From NCBI RefSeq assembly GCF_018986915.1, contig NZ_CP076723.1, forward strand, positions 3,707,501 to 3,771,500: a DNA stretch of 64,000 nucleotides. Direction: 5' to 3'. Source of the DNA: Geomonas oryzisoli. GTDB taxonomy: Bacteria; Desulfobacterota; Desulfuromonadia; Geobacterales; Geobacteraceae. Under the pieces are notes generated by a model. It did not search any database and was not told the origin of the DNA. It saw only the letters and a list, made by a program, of their open reading frames with translations. Both the position numbers and the translations under genes were made by a program. Below, piece by piece: positions 43,489 through 52,208 of this stretch (position 1 is its first letter; every line of letters begins with the position of its first letter).

Positions 43489-44591
43489 CTCATCTCCCGC
43501 CCGGCGTATAGATCACGGCAGAGCTCTACGTATTCAGGAACCCGTGATTCCATATTATATTTCTCCTGGACCAGAGCCCTCCCGGCAGCACCAAAACGGC
43601 TGCGGAGGGAGGGATCATCCAGGAGTTTCGAGATGCGGCCGCTCAAGCCTTCTACGTCTCCAGGCGGCACAAGATAACCGGTGACCCCGTCCACAACTAC
43701 CTCACGCATCCCCTCCAAATCCTGAGCGATCACCGGTACACCCGACGCCATGGCCTCAACGAGGGCCATGCCGAAAGATTCTTTCCACGACGTGTGCACG
43801 AGCAAGGTGCTCTCTTTCAATACAGATCGAATGTCCGCGGTCGGCCCAGGGAAGAATACCCTTCCTGCCAGGCCCCGCGTCTGCACCTCGCGTTTCAGGC
43901 CGGCCACGTAACCGTGGGCGGAGAGCCCAGTTGTCCCGTAAAAATAAAGCTCCACATCCTTTTGCGTGAGCTTTGAGAAGGCCTCGAGCAACAAGTTCTG
44001 CCCCTTCCCCTTGTTGATACTGGCAACCATGACAATACGACGCCGCGGCGTCTCGACTACGGGAGGAAAAGAGGCGGGATCAACAGCGTTGACCAGCACC
44101 CGCCGGGACCTTGCCGGGACGGCACTGTAGTGAGCGGCACAGGTATTGGAGCAGAAGACGACACAATCAGCCGTGGCGATTGCTCGTCTTAGAAGCGGCC
44201 CCACGGTGCGTGGAAGTTCATGCAGGTGATAAATCACGGTTGCGCCGAGAGCCTTAGCCACGATGACATGCAAGGCGCATTTGACGCTGTGGGCATGTAC
44301 GACATCGAAGGAGCCAAGCAGTGTCGCCAACTTGAAGTTCATGAGAAAGCGGTTCAATCTCCAGAGAAATGGAACCCGTTTCCCCATGGACCACACCTGG
44401 ACACCGCGTGCCCGAAGTTCCTCACTGTAGATCCCCTCGTAAGCGAACAGAGCTGAAGCCGTTACCGTGGAACGGTCCAATGCAAGAATGAGATTGGCCG
44501 CGACAGCAGGCACCCCGCTTCTTCGGGAATCGTGCAGGACGTGGAGGACCCGCACCGGCTGCTGGTCATCCTCAGAATCAGTGCGTGACAT
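43485..44591 (-). CDS. Glycosyltransferase of the GT4/GT-B type
   Basis: The 368-residue protein has a typical GT-B C-terminal half (SWKESFGMALVEAMASGVPVIAQD) with the conserved EX7E motif (FGMALVEAM). The ATG at 44591 has AGGAGG upstream; a longer frame to 44645 is not supported. It overlaps the next upstream gene by 14 bases, so the genes are co-translated in a dense operon. Confidence 0.87.
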   Translation of the reverse strand: MSRTDSEDDQQPVRVLHVLHDSRRSGVPAVAANLILALDRSTVTASALFAYEGIYSEELRARGVQVWSMGKRVPFLWRLNRFLMNFKLATLLGSFDVVHAHSVKCALHVIVAKALGATVIYHLHELPRTVGPLLRRAIATADCVVFCSNTCAAHYSAVPARSRRVLVNAVDPASFPPVVETPRRRIVMVASINKGKGQNLLLEAFSKLTQKDVELYFYGTTGLSAHGYVAGLKREVQTRGLAGRVFFPGPTADIRSVLKESTLLVHTSWKESFGMALVEAMASGVPVIAQDLEGMREVVVDGVTGYLVPPGDVEGLSGRISKLLDDPSLRSRFGAAGRALVQEKYNMESRVPEYVELCRDLYAGREMR

Positions 44592-45717
44592 CCCTTGCCT
44601 CCTGCGACCGCCCCCCTGGCGTCCGCTCCTTTCCGATGGCTGCAAGACGCCTGGCGATGGCTTTCTTTCCTTTCAAGGCGAGCACCAGGTATTTGCCCCA
44701 AAATCCCCCTCCGATGAAGCTGGTTTCTTCCATCTGGTCGGCGGTCCACTCGTACTTGTACGGCTCTGCTCCGAGGGCGAAATCGAATACTTGCACGCCA
44801 CGGCTGTAGCAGTGCTGCAGTAGGAAGTAGGTCAACACCCGGCCCGGCGAATATTTGGCGTAGCCTGGATCGTAAGCCGGCATCAAGTAATAGAACCGGT
44901 CGCCGTATAGATAACCAAAGTGAACGGCGATAATCTTGCCGTCGAGCGTGAGACACGATATGTGGGCATGCGGGTTTTCGGAAGCCTCTGTCTGATAGAA
45001 CTCATCATATCCCGGACGCATCAAGGCCCCCGCGACCCCTGTCTCCTCGAACTGCCGCCGCTTTTGGGTGACGAAAACCTCTACGGCATCTGCAGCACCG
45101 GGAGATGCCGCATCATCACTTTGCTGCGGTTTAACGATGCGGAACTCAAACACGCCAAGGGAAGCCATCCTCTTCATCTGCCGCAACGTGTCCGAACGCA
45201 TGTTCTTGCGGAATTGCCGCAGCGACTCCAGATAGGATTCGAAGTCCCCCACCAGCGGCACAAAAGGAGCAACCTCGTCGCGATAGTGAGTGAAGTTGCG
45301 CTCAAGGTAGTTAAAGGCGCGAGCATCCCTCCTGACGTTATGCAGATAGTACAGGTGAAATCCCACCTTCTTCTTTAGCAGGGCAAACGCCATATCCAGG
45401 AAAGCGTCGGCTGAGATCGAGGCATTCTGGTCAAAGAGGATATCGCCGTAGTCGACGATGTTGAGCCCCCCCATCCAGGTTAGAAATGGAAAGCCGCTGC
45501 GCATCAGGCACCCCGGAAAAACGGCCATCAACCTCTCGCCTTCCCAGCCAAGCACTACGGCAGGACGTGACTTTTCACCGTCGCCGGTTGCCTGCAGCCA
45601 GGATTTGAGAAAGCGGTGGTTTTGGAACAGGTGCCCCCCCGCCCGCGCTTCCAGCGATTCCCAATCCTTTGCTATCGAACAGAAGCCAGCACTATCGCCT
45701 ACGAACTCAAAGTTCAT
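44578..45717 (-). CDS. GNAT/FemAB-type acyltransferase (CelD/BcsL family)
   Basis: The 379-residue protein belongs to the acetyltransferase group with DUF482/CelD-type domains: the N-terminal half has EFVGDSAGFCSIAKDWESLE and the C-terminal half has a GNAT-like core (AVHFGYLYGDRFYYLMPAYD). It may acylate a sugar of the surface polymer, or make N-acyl sugar precursors. The start overlaps the aminotransferase stop by 11 bases. Substrate unknown. Confidence 0.8.
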   Translation of the reverse strand: MNFEFVGDSAGFCSIAKDWESLEARAGGHLFQNHRFLKSWLQATGDGEKSRPAVVLGWEGERLMAVFPGCLMRSGFPFLTWMGGLNIVDYGDILFDQNASISADAFLDMAFALLKKKVGFHLYYLHNVRRDARAFNYLERNFTHYRDEVAPFVPLVGDFESYLESLRQFRKNMRSDTLRQMKRMASLGVFEFRIVKPQQSDDAASPGAADAVEVFVTQKRRQFEETGVAGALMRPGYDEFYQTEASENPHAHISCLTLDGKIIAVHFGYLYGDRFYYLMPAYDPGYAKYSPGRVLTYFLLQHCYSRGVQVFDFALGAEPYKYEWTADQMEETSFIGGGFWGKYLVLALKGKKAIARRLAAIGKERTPGGRSQEARDVTH

Positions 45718-46780
45718 CGAAAACCTTCTTCAGCAGTGTCAGGTAGGTGGCCTCATGAAGCCCTTGGTGCAGCGGGAAATAAAGCATCCGGCGCCAGCGC
45801 GTGGTTGAGCCCAGGAGGTCGGCGGCGGCGACCTGCGCCGGGAGGCTCGGCCAAGTGTGAAGATCCAGCCCAAGCTTCCTGCTGGAGTTGAGGATTCTGC
45901 GCCAAAGTCCCGGTTCAGACACCTCGACGGGCAGGACCAGCGGAGAGTTGCCGTCCCGCAACAGACCCGGTATCTCGCTGATCTGCATACCGCGGCCCGC
46001 CACGGCTGCAGCAACCGATTGATATAAGGAACGACGCCGCTCCCTCACTCGGGTGCGGTCAGCCAGGACGTAAAGCTTTAGTGCCAGCGGATCCACACCG
46101 AAGCATCCAGGGGCACGGTCCCGGAAAGCAGCCGCATCGGCGTAGTCCGGTATGGGCCAAGGGTCGATGCCGAAGCTAGCTAGAAACGATTTGCAGAAAA
46201 AACGCAGGCGCGGCTCACTCGCCCCCTTATCGTTCAGCCGGTCCAGTTCCGTCTTGAATGGCAGATATCGCGGAGTATTAAAGCGGACGCAGGCGCCGTT
46301 TAGCGAGGGGAGCACCTTGCGAAAGCAGGTGAGACTGATGTCACCGTACTCCTCCAGTGGCTTCCCGCCGGCCATGCTGGCGAAGCCATGCGCGTTATCG
46401 CTGATCCAGGTCAGACCGTGACGTGCCGCGTAGGCCTCGATGGCAGCATAATCGATACTGGTGCCAAAATAGTTCACCGTGAGCAGGGCCTTCGTGCGGG
46501 GGAGAAGGTGCACGCTTTCCCAGTCGATTTGAAAATCCCGGGTCACCCCATAGTAAACCGGTTCTATACCCAGCTCTTCAAAGGGGAGCAACACAACGTC
46601 GCAGATGTACGCGGGAAGCAGGATTCTGTCGCCTGCGCCGAAGCCGAGAACCTGGAACAGGTTCTTCAGGGCAAAGCGCCCGTAACCTGCGAAGCTGGCA
46701 TTCTTGTCCCCCAACACCTCGACATGCGCCGCTGTACTGAAGAGTTCCAACAAGCTTGGGCGAGCGGATCTCTTGATCAA
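45707..46780 (-). CDS. DegT/DnrJ/EryC1-type aminotransferase (PLP), TTG start
   Basis: The 357-residue protein resembles DegT-type sugar aminotransferases: AYICDVVLLPFEELGIEPVYY, DNAHGFAS around residue 128 and the presumed PLP lysine in SLTCFRKVLP. The start is TTG at 46780, overlapping the deacetylase stop, behind AGGAGGG at ten bases. Members transfer an amino group to keto-sugar nucleotides. PLP binding residues other than these are not all obvious, so substrate is open. Confidence 0.75.
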   Translation of the reverse strand: MIKRSARPSLLELFSTAAHVEVLGDKNASFAGYGRFALKNLFQVLGFGAGDRILLPAYICDVVLLPFEELGIEPVYYGVTRDFQIDWESVHLLPRTKALLTVNYFGTSIDYAAIEAYAARHGLTWISDNAHGFASMAGGKPLEEYGDISLTCFRKVLPSLNGACVRFNTPRYLPFKTELDRLNDKGASEPRLRFFCKSFLASFGIDPWPIPDYADAAAFRDRAPGCFGVDPLALKLYVLADRTRVRERRRSLYQSVAAAVAGRGMQISEIPGLLRDGNSPLVLPVEVSEPGLWRRILNSSRKLGLDLHTWPSLPAQVAAADLLGSTTRWRRMLYFPLHQGLHEATYLTLLKKVFDEL

Positions 46781-47793
46781 TGTGTTACGACCCTCCTAAA
46801 GCGTCTGGCTATTGCGCTGTACATTCCGGAGAGGTAGATCGGGTTCAGCCGCTCGAACGCCCCCTGCTGCAGCGGAATCCTCGGCAGCAGATAGAGGTGC
46901 TGGATGTGCTCGTAGAACAGGTTTCCGATCCTGGTGGTAACCGCTGTCTTGAAACCCGCCTCCCTGGCAAGCTGTTCCTCACGCCAAGACGCCTCTTGCT
47001 CGGTGCCATACGGGTAAGAAAAGTGAAGCACCGGCTTCCCGATCCTTTGCTCCGTCTCAGACTTGGCCAGCACCATGTCACGAAGCGCCTCCTCGCGACC
47101 GAGTTTCCTGAGATTGCCGTGACTTGTCGTATGGCTTCCGATGGTGCAGAGTTCATCCCGGGAAAGTTGCAAGATTTCGTCCCATGACATGGCGAATCTT
47201 TCTTCCCGGTACTGCGAGCCATAGCGCTCCATCAAGTCCTCCAGAAAGTCCGCCTGCTCCTCGCGCCCAAGGGAAAGGAAGTGACGACGCAAAGTGCGGA
47301 ACGCGCCTCGGGGGTCCACCGCCGCAGGAATGACCACCGTCCCCATGGCGGAATCGATAAAGATCTCCTGGGTGTTGTTCACCACGGAGGCTAGCTTGTA
47401 CCACCAAAGGTCTGCCGTGCCATCAGGAAAGGAGGTAGTTACATATATTGTGAATGGGACGCGGTACTTTTGGAACAAGGGATAGGCGTAACGGTAGTTG
47501 TCCTGATAGCCGTCGTCGAGAGTGATGATCAGGTTCCTCTTGCGTCGGCTGCACTCCTCATAATTATCGAGGAGGTAATCAAGAGAAATAAAGCGCCAGC
47601 CACACCTCTTGCGCTCCTCAATGAAGGCTTCCAAAAACTCCGGAGTCACCTCATGACCGCCGTCGAGTCCTGTCGTTTGCTGCGCGGGCCTTACCCGGTG
47701 CAACAGGATTATCGAGGTATGGCCACCGTAAAAAGGAGTGAACAGACGGTACAGCCCCAAGTGGTGGACACCTGCTAACAGCAGTTTTTTCAA
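46777..47793 (-). CDS. Polysaccharide deacetylase family protein (NodB-like), TTG start
   Basis: The 338-residue protein has the NodB fold: LIITLDDGYQDNYRYAYPLF contains the catalytic Asp pair, SHTTSHGNL has the two metal-binding His residues, and HFSYPYGTEQ carries the later motif. No signal peptide is evident. It may remove N-acetyl groups from the polymer or from lipid-linked intermediates. The start is a TTG at 47793 following AGGGGC. It overlaps the next gene by four bases. Confidence 0.87.
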   Translation of the reverse strand: MKKLLLAGVHHLGLYRLFTPFYGGHTSIILLHRVRPAQQTTGLDGGHEVTPEFLEAFIEERKRCGWRFISLDYLLDNYEECSRRKRNLIITLDDGYQDNYRYAYPLFQKYRVPFTIYVTTSFPDGTADLWWYKLASVVNNTQEIFIDSAMGTVVIPAAVDPRGAFRTLRRHFLSLGREEQADFLEDLMERYGSQYREERFAMSWDEILQLSRDELCTIGSHTTSHGNLRKLGREEALRDMVLAKSETEQRIGKPVLHFSYPYGTEQEASWREEQLAREAGFKTAVTTRIGNLFYEHIQHLYLLPRIPLQQGAFERLNPIYLSGMYSAIARRFRRVVTH

Positions 47794-47799
47794 TGGTCT

Positions 47800-48726
47800 C
47801 TAGCCCCTGATCGCTTTCAGCAACAATTGAAGTAGCGCCGCGTACGTCTTCCACCAGAAGGGGCGCAACGCCAGAGCCTCGAGATAGTTGTTCAATGCAC
47901 GCCTGAACTCACCAAGTTTGCAGTACTCCATACCGAGAATGAAACGGTTCTGCCCACGCCGGGTCTTGTACACCCTGCGCAGCAAGGACTCGGGATAGGC
48001 TTTCTCCTGCGACAACTGATCCAGGTGGTGATTTACGACATTGAACACGTTGCCGTGATGGTACTCGATACGCGAAGTGACACATCCCTCCACTCTGAGA
48101 TATTCGCCCAGTACCTCTGAGAGATGACCAAAGCGTGCTCCAGCCTTAGCCAAACGGAGCCAGAACTCGTAGTCTTCGGCGCTATTGAATTCGGGGCTTT
48201 CGGAGAAGCCGCTTATTGATTGCGCCAGTTCCCGCCGCACCGAAGTCGCGGATGTCGACAACTGGTTCCCCACAAACAGCAGGTGCTCAAAAACGGGGTC
48301 CCGTAGGGGATGATAATGAAGAATCCTTTTAGTCCCATCCGAGGAGGTCTCAACCTCGTCGTGGTAAATCACGTCAAGGGTCCGATTTTGTAGCGCAAAC
48401 TGGGCAATTTTTTCGAGCTTTGCAGGATACCACAGGTCATCAGCGTCAAGAAAGGCAATAAAGTCACCGGCAGCTCTAAACAAACCGTTGTTCCGTGCAC
48501 CGCCGATCCCCTTGTTTTCCTGTCGAGCGTAACACACTGGAAAAGATGGATGCTTCTCGGCGTACCGTCTGACAACTTCGCCGGTATCATCTTTTGACCC
48601 ATCGTCCGTGATTAAAACCTCAAACGCGGGGTAGCTTTGGTTTCTGACCGAATCCAAAGCTTTTTCTATGAAGGGCGCCGCATTATAGGCAGGAATAACA
48701 ACGCTGAATTTAATGGAATTACTCAC
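47800..48726 (-). CDS. GT2-family glycosyltransferase, GTG start
   Basis: The 308-residue protein has the family 2 N-terminus FSVVIPAYNAAPFIEKALDS, the donor-binding DDGSKDDTG and the DxD-like FLDADDLW motif. The start GTG at 48726 follows AAGGAAG. It transfers one sugar from a nucleotide donor to a lipid or polymer acceptor. The C-terminal 60 residues are helical without clear membrane spans. Confidence 0.9.
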   Translation of the reverse strand: MSNSIKFSVVIPAYNAAPFIEKALDSVRNQSYPAFEVLITDDGSKDDTGEVVRRYAEKHPSFPVCYARQENKGIGGARNNGLFRAAGDFIAFLDADDLWYPAKLEKIAQFALQNRTLDVIYHDEVETSSDGTKRILHYHPLRDPVFEHLLFVGNQLSTSATSVRRELAQSISGFSESPEFNSAEDYEFWLRLAKAGARFGHLSEVLGEYLRVEGCVTSRIEYHHGNVFNVVNHHLDQLSQEKAYPESLLRRVYKTRRGQNRFILGMEYCKLGEFRRALNNYLEALALRPFWWKTYAALLQLLLKAIRG

Positions 48727-48760
48727 GGTCTCTTAGCTTCCTTACCTGTGAAGTACAAAC

Positions 48761-49981
48761 TCACTCACTCTTTAGCAGCTCTGCGTACTCCCGAGCCATT
48801 CTCTGCGCTGTGAAGTGCTGCAGGTATCGGGAAAACCCCTTTTCGCCCTGCTCTTTACGCAACTTCTCGTCCCGCAGCAAGTTTATTACGTGTGCCGCAT
48901 AGGAATCAACATCGTCGCGCTCGGTACAGAATCCCCCCTCACCGTCCACAACGACTTCCGGCAATCCCCCGACCTTGGTTGCCACCACCGGCACGCGACG
49001 TGCCATCGCTTCTACGCATGTCAGGCCGAAGGACTCGAATTCCTGCGATCCGACCAAAAGAACATCGCACTGCGCGAGAAGCTCCATTGCATCGTCTCTG
49101 AAGCCTAGCAAGTGCACCCTGCCAGCCAAGCCGAGACGATCCACCTCGCTCTGAACCACTGCGACTTCTTCTTTATTACCATATCCGCACATCAGAAAAT
49201 GTGCCTGTGGAATTGCATCCATGACAACTCGGAACGCCTCCAGCAGGAAGGCGTGTCCTTTATGCGGATGATAAGCACCAAGCATAAGGCAGAGCGGAGC
49301 AGCTTTACTTAGGCCAAGGTCTCGGCGGATGTCAAACTCTCTCTCAGCCACGGCCTCTTGAAGGGGGCCTTCAATTCCGTTGTAGATGTAACTCACCTTG
49401 TCCATTGGGATTTTATCCCGGACAGACATCGATGCGGCAGCAGCCTGCGACACAGTGACAAACGCTTTTGTCTTTTTCACCAGTATGGCATCCACGGCAT
49501 TTTCCTGGGCTCTCGTGTAGAGGCGTGAACTCGTGGCAAGACTGTGGAAGCTGTGGATGCTACATGGCTTGCCAGAGAACAATCCCCACGCAATACCGGC
49601 CGCGCGACAAGCGTCTCCTCCTGGGTAACCGCCATTTATTATCAACAAGCGTTCTCCCTGAAGCTGTGCGAACAGCTTACGCAGAAGAATCACCTCATGA
49701 GCCAGAAACAGGTAACGCAGCAGCGGAGACGCAGCGAGCCGTACAGCATTCACTACTCGATTTTTCCTCGTGTAGTGAGCCCAACCGGCGTACGTAGTGA
49801 AGTCATAGGCGACGAAGCTGCAGGGTCTTCTGAGTCTATCCCCGACTGCGTCGGCCCCAGGATATTCCCTATTCGAAACTAAGACGAACTCATCATCATC
49901 AGGCCAGGCATTGATAAGGGTCGCAGTGAAGGTGTCGAGCCCCCCGCGATAGTAATTTTCGGTAAAAAGGATGATCTTCAT
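48761..49981 (-). CDS. Glycosyltransferase of the GT4/GT-B type
   Basis: The 406-residue protein starts MKIILFTENYYRGGLDTFTA and has FESFGLTCVEAMARRVPVVATKVGG in the donor-binding half. It is a group 1 glycosyltransferase. A longer frame to 50035 has no site, and the ATG at 49981 has only a weak one. It lies close to the acetyltransferase gene at 49989. Confidence 0.87.
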   Translation of the reverse strand: MKIILFTENYYRGGLDTFTATLINAWPDDDEFVLVSNREYPGADAVGDRLRRPCSFVAYDFTTYAGWAHYTRKNRVVNAVRLAASPLLRYLFLAHEVILLRKLFAQLQGERLLIINGGYPGGDACRAAGIAWGLFSGKPCSIHSFHSLATSSRLYTRAQENAVDAILVKKTKAFVTVSQAAAASMSVRDKIPMDKVSYIYNGIEGPLQEAVAEREFDIRRDLGLSKAAPLCLMLGAYHPHKGHAFLLEAFRVVMDAIPQAHFLMCGYGNKEEVAVVQSEVDRLGLAGRVHLLGFRDDAMELLAQCDVLLVGSQEFESFGLTCVEAMARRVPVVATKVGGLPEVVVDGEGGFCTERDDVDSYAAHVINLLRDEKLRKEQGEKGFSRYLQHFTAQRMAREYAELLKSE

Positions 49982-49988
49982 TGTCACA

Positions 49989-50534
49989 TCACTGAACAGG
50001 GGGAGTGTTTCTAATCTTTCGTGCAGGGACACCACCCCACAACTCGCCGCCGGGTACTTTTTTTGTGACGACGGCTCCCGCAGCTATTACGGAACAATCA
50101 CCAATCTCTGTGCCGGGGGTAAGTACCGCTCGTGCTCCAATCCAGACTCCCGCCCCGATTGATACAGGAAGAGCCTGGTCTCCAGTTTCGGTATGGTTCA
50201 CGTTCTCAAAACAGCAAAAGGGGCCTACCTGGCAGCGGTCACCTATAACAACTGGTGCCGCACCCTCGATGCGACACCCGATATTCATGAATACACCTCT
50301 ACCTATTCGCAAATGACTAAGGTCGGAACACCAAAGCGGGGAACGTACGTACGCGTCCATGATGGATATACTAGCCCCTCCCCATTTCAAGAAGATGTTT
50401 CGCAGGGGGGACAGAGTATAAAAGTCTGGGATTAGGTTGAAGAAGTAGAGGAAAAATCGAGCCCGGAGGAATCGATAATCAACAGCCACCTTAGTCACAA
50501 CATGAAAGTGGAAAAACTTCCTAAGTTTATTCAT
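49989..50534 (-). CDS. LbH-type sugar O-acetyltransferase (WbbJ-like)
   Basis: The roughly 181-residue protein is a left-handed beta-helix acetyltransferase with hexapeptide repeats (IGRGVFMNIGCRIEGAAPVVIGD) and the catalytic region AVLTPGTEIGDCSVIAAGAVV. A His in VNHTETG is the probable catalytic residue. It may O-acetylate a polysaccharide sugar. The ATG at 50534 is chosen; an in-frame GTG at 50543 is an alternative. Confidence 0.85.
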   Translation of the reverse strand: MNKLRKFFHFHVVTKVAVDYRFLRARFFLYFFNLIPDFYTLSPLRNIFLKWGGASISIMDAYVRSPLWCSDLSHLRIGRGVFMNIGCRIEGAAPVVIGDRCQVGPFCCFENVNHTETGDQALPVSIGAGVWIGARAVLTPGTEIGDCSVIAAGAVVTKKVPGGELWGGVPARKIRNTPPVQ

Positions 50535-50629
50535 ACCTGTCACCAGCCCTGTTGAATCTACTTATTTTCAGCAATTCATTCAGCACACGATCACTTCTGG
50601 ACGCCCCTCATGGCGAGACCAACTGAAAC

Positions 50630-52201
50630 CTAAGCCTTAAACAAGGCCGACAGCTTAAAGGCACTTATCTCGTGACGCGACAATCCGGCTATCCGCGGCA
50701 CCAGGAATATTATGCCAAGCAGCGCGGTGCAGTAGACGAGGCCCGAACCGACGAAGGCAACGCCATTCGCAAAGATGTCGTCGGCCCGATCGGCAAAGAA
50801 GCTGCTCGCAACAGCCTCAGAAATAAGTGATGTCGCTTTAGCAGTTAGGTACACCGCAGGGATCATGCTGAGTTGATACGCAAGCCACTTGGCGTAGGAG
50901 ATGCCGAGGTAACGGGTATTGCAGAAAAGTTGCATATTGGTGGCAAAAAACTGCACCAAAAGCATCTTCAACGCCAAGCCACTTGCCCCCATGGCTAACC
51001 CGGGCACGGCAAAATTCGAGGGAGCCAACAAAAAGTAGGTGATGGGTACGCTACCGATCAACATGAACAGGCCGATACGTGAATACAGTCGCGTCTGCCC
51101 AGTCGCCATCAGCAATGCACCGCTTAGTTGCCCGAACGTCTGATGTATCGGGTACAGGGCCATGATTGCAATCGGCATCGCCGCCCCTCTGAACTTGTCG
51201 CCCCCTATTAACTTGATGATAGTCTCGCTCTCGGCAGAAAGGAAACAGCTGATCACAGCGGCAATGAAGAGGAAAAGCTTGATTCTGTCAAAGAGTCGGA
51301 CCAGCCTCTCTGTGTTTTTCTCTTCGTGCGCAAACGCAAACTCGCGGGTCAACAGGGGCGTCATGGCATTGGTAAAGACGAAGGCTATAGCTCCAAGCCG
51401 GTCTGAAATCCCGAAATACCCTTGCTGCACAGAACCACCGATCAACTGTAGAAACCAGCGGTCGAAGTAGAGAAAGAGAAATCCACCAGCCATGAGAATA
51501 GTGAGCGGCTTCGCGTAGTGCCATGCGAAAGACCAGTAATCCCGTATATCACTCCGGTTGAATGTCCAAACCGCAAGAGCGCGCCCGTCACAGGCGTTCT
51601 GCTTTCTGAGCCAGAAGGCCGAAAGCAGAACGCTCAGCGCCATGACCGCAATCTGCCCCAAAAAATAACTATGCAGGTTCATCACGCCCACGAGGACCAG
51701 CCCCAGCAGGATCGCAGCCTTCAACACGTTTTGCAAAAGCCTGATCCGCTCCAACCCGACCGTTAGTGACATTCCATCGGCCAGAAAAACCAGCAACTGG
51801 TAGAGAAAGACGATTACGGTGAACAGGAAGGCTTCCCACAGGTAAGGAGCATCAACCCCCGGCCAGAGCAGCGAGTGGGTCCCGGTGAGAACGGTCGTCG
51901 CTATGAAGAGCGCAAAGACTACTGCGGCAATTACCGAAAAATACAGTGTTACGCCTGAGGCGACGTCTGTCTCTTCTTTATGCCCCTTGCGCGACACCCA
52001 GTTGAAAAAGGCCACTGGCACTTGGAGCGTTACGGTGTCGAGGATCAGTTTGAAGTTGTTCGTAATGAACTCAAACTTGCCGAAGTTTTCGGGCCCAAGA
52101 GCACGTGGGATAAAGGCCATGGTAATCAGGCCGAGCAGTACGCCTGTGATATTACTGAATAGCTTGAATTTAAACCTGCTTTTTAGGGAATGCTCACTCA
52201 C
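50630..52201 (-). CDS. Wzx-type polysaccharide flippase (MATE-like)
   Basis: The 523-residue protein has about 14 membrane segments and the N-terminal pattern of polysaccharide exporters. The start GTG at 52201 follows AGGAATAGT. A flippase that moves lipid-linked repeat units across the inner membrane is the simplest reading, consistent with several glycosyltransferases around it; no polymerase (Wzy) or ligase is recognised in the window. Confidence 0.88.
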   Translation of the reverse strand: MSEHSLKSRFKFKLFSNITGVLLGLITMAFIPRALGPENFGKFEFITNNFKLILDTVTLQVPVAFFNWVSRKGHKEETDVASGVTLYFSVIAAVVFALFIATTVLTGTHSLLWPGVDAPYLWEAFLFTVIVFLYQLLVFLADGMSLTVGLERIRLLQNVLKAAILLGLVLVGVMNLHSYFLGQIAVMALSVLLSAFWLRKQNACDGRALAVWTFNRSDIRDYWSFAWHYAKPLTILMAGGFLFLYFDRWFLQLIGGSVQQGYFGISDRLGAIAFVFTNAMTPLLTREFAFAHEEKNTERLVRLFDRIKLFLFIAAVISCFLSAESETIIKLIGGDKFRGAAMPIAIMALYPIHQTFGQLSGALLMATGQTRLYSRIGLFMLIGSVPITYFLLAPSNFAVPGLAMGASGLALKMLLVQFFATNMQLFCNTRYLGISYAKWLAYQLSMIPAVYLTAKATSLISEAVASSFFADRADDIFANGVAFVGSGLVYCTALLGIIFLVPRIAGLSRHEISAFKLSALFKA

Positions 52202-52208
52202 ACTATTC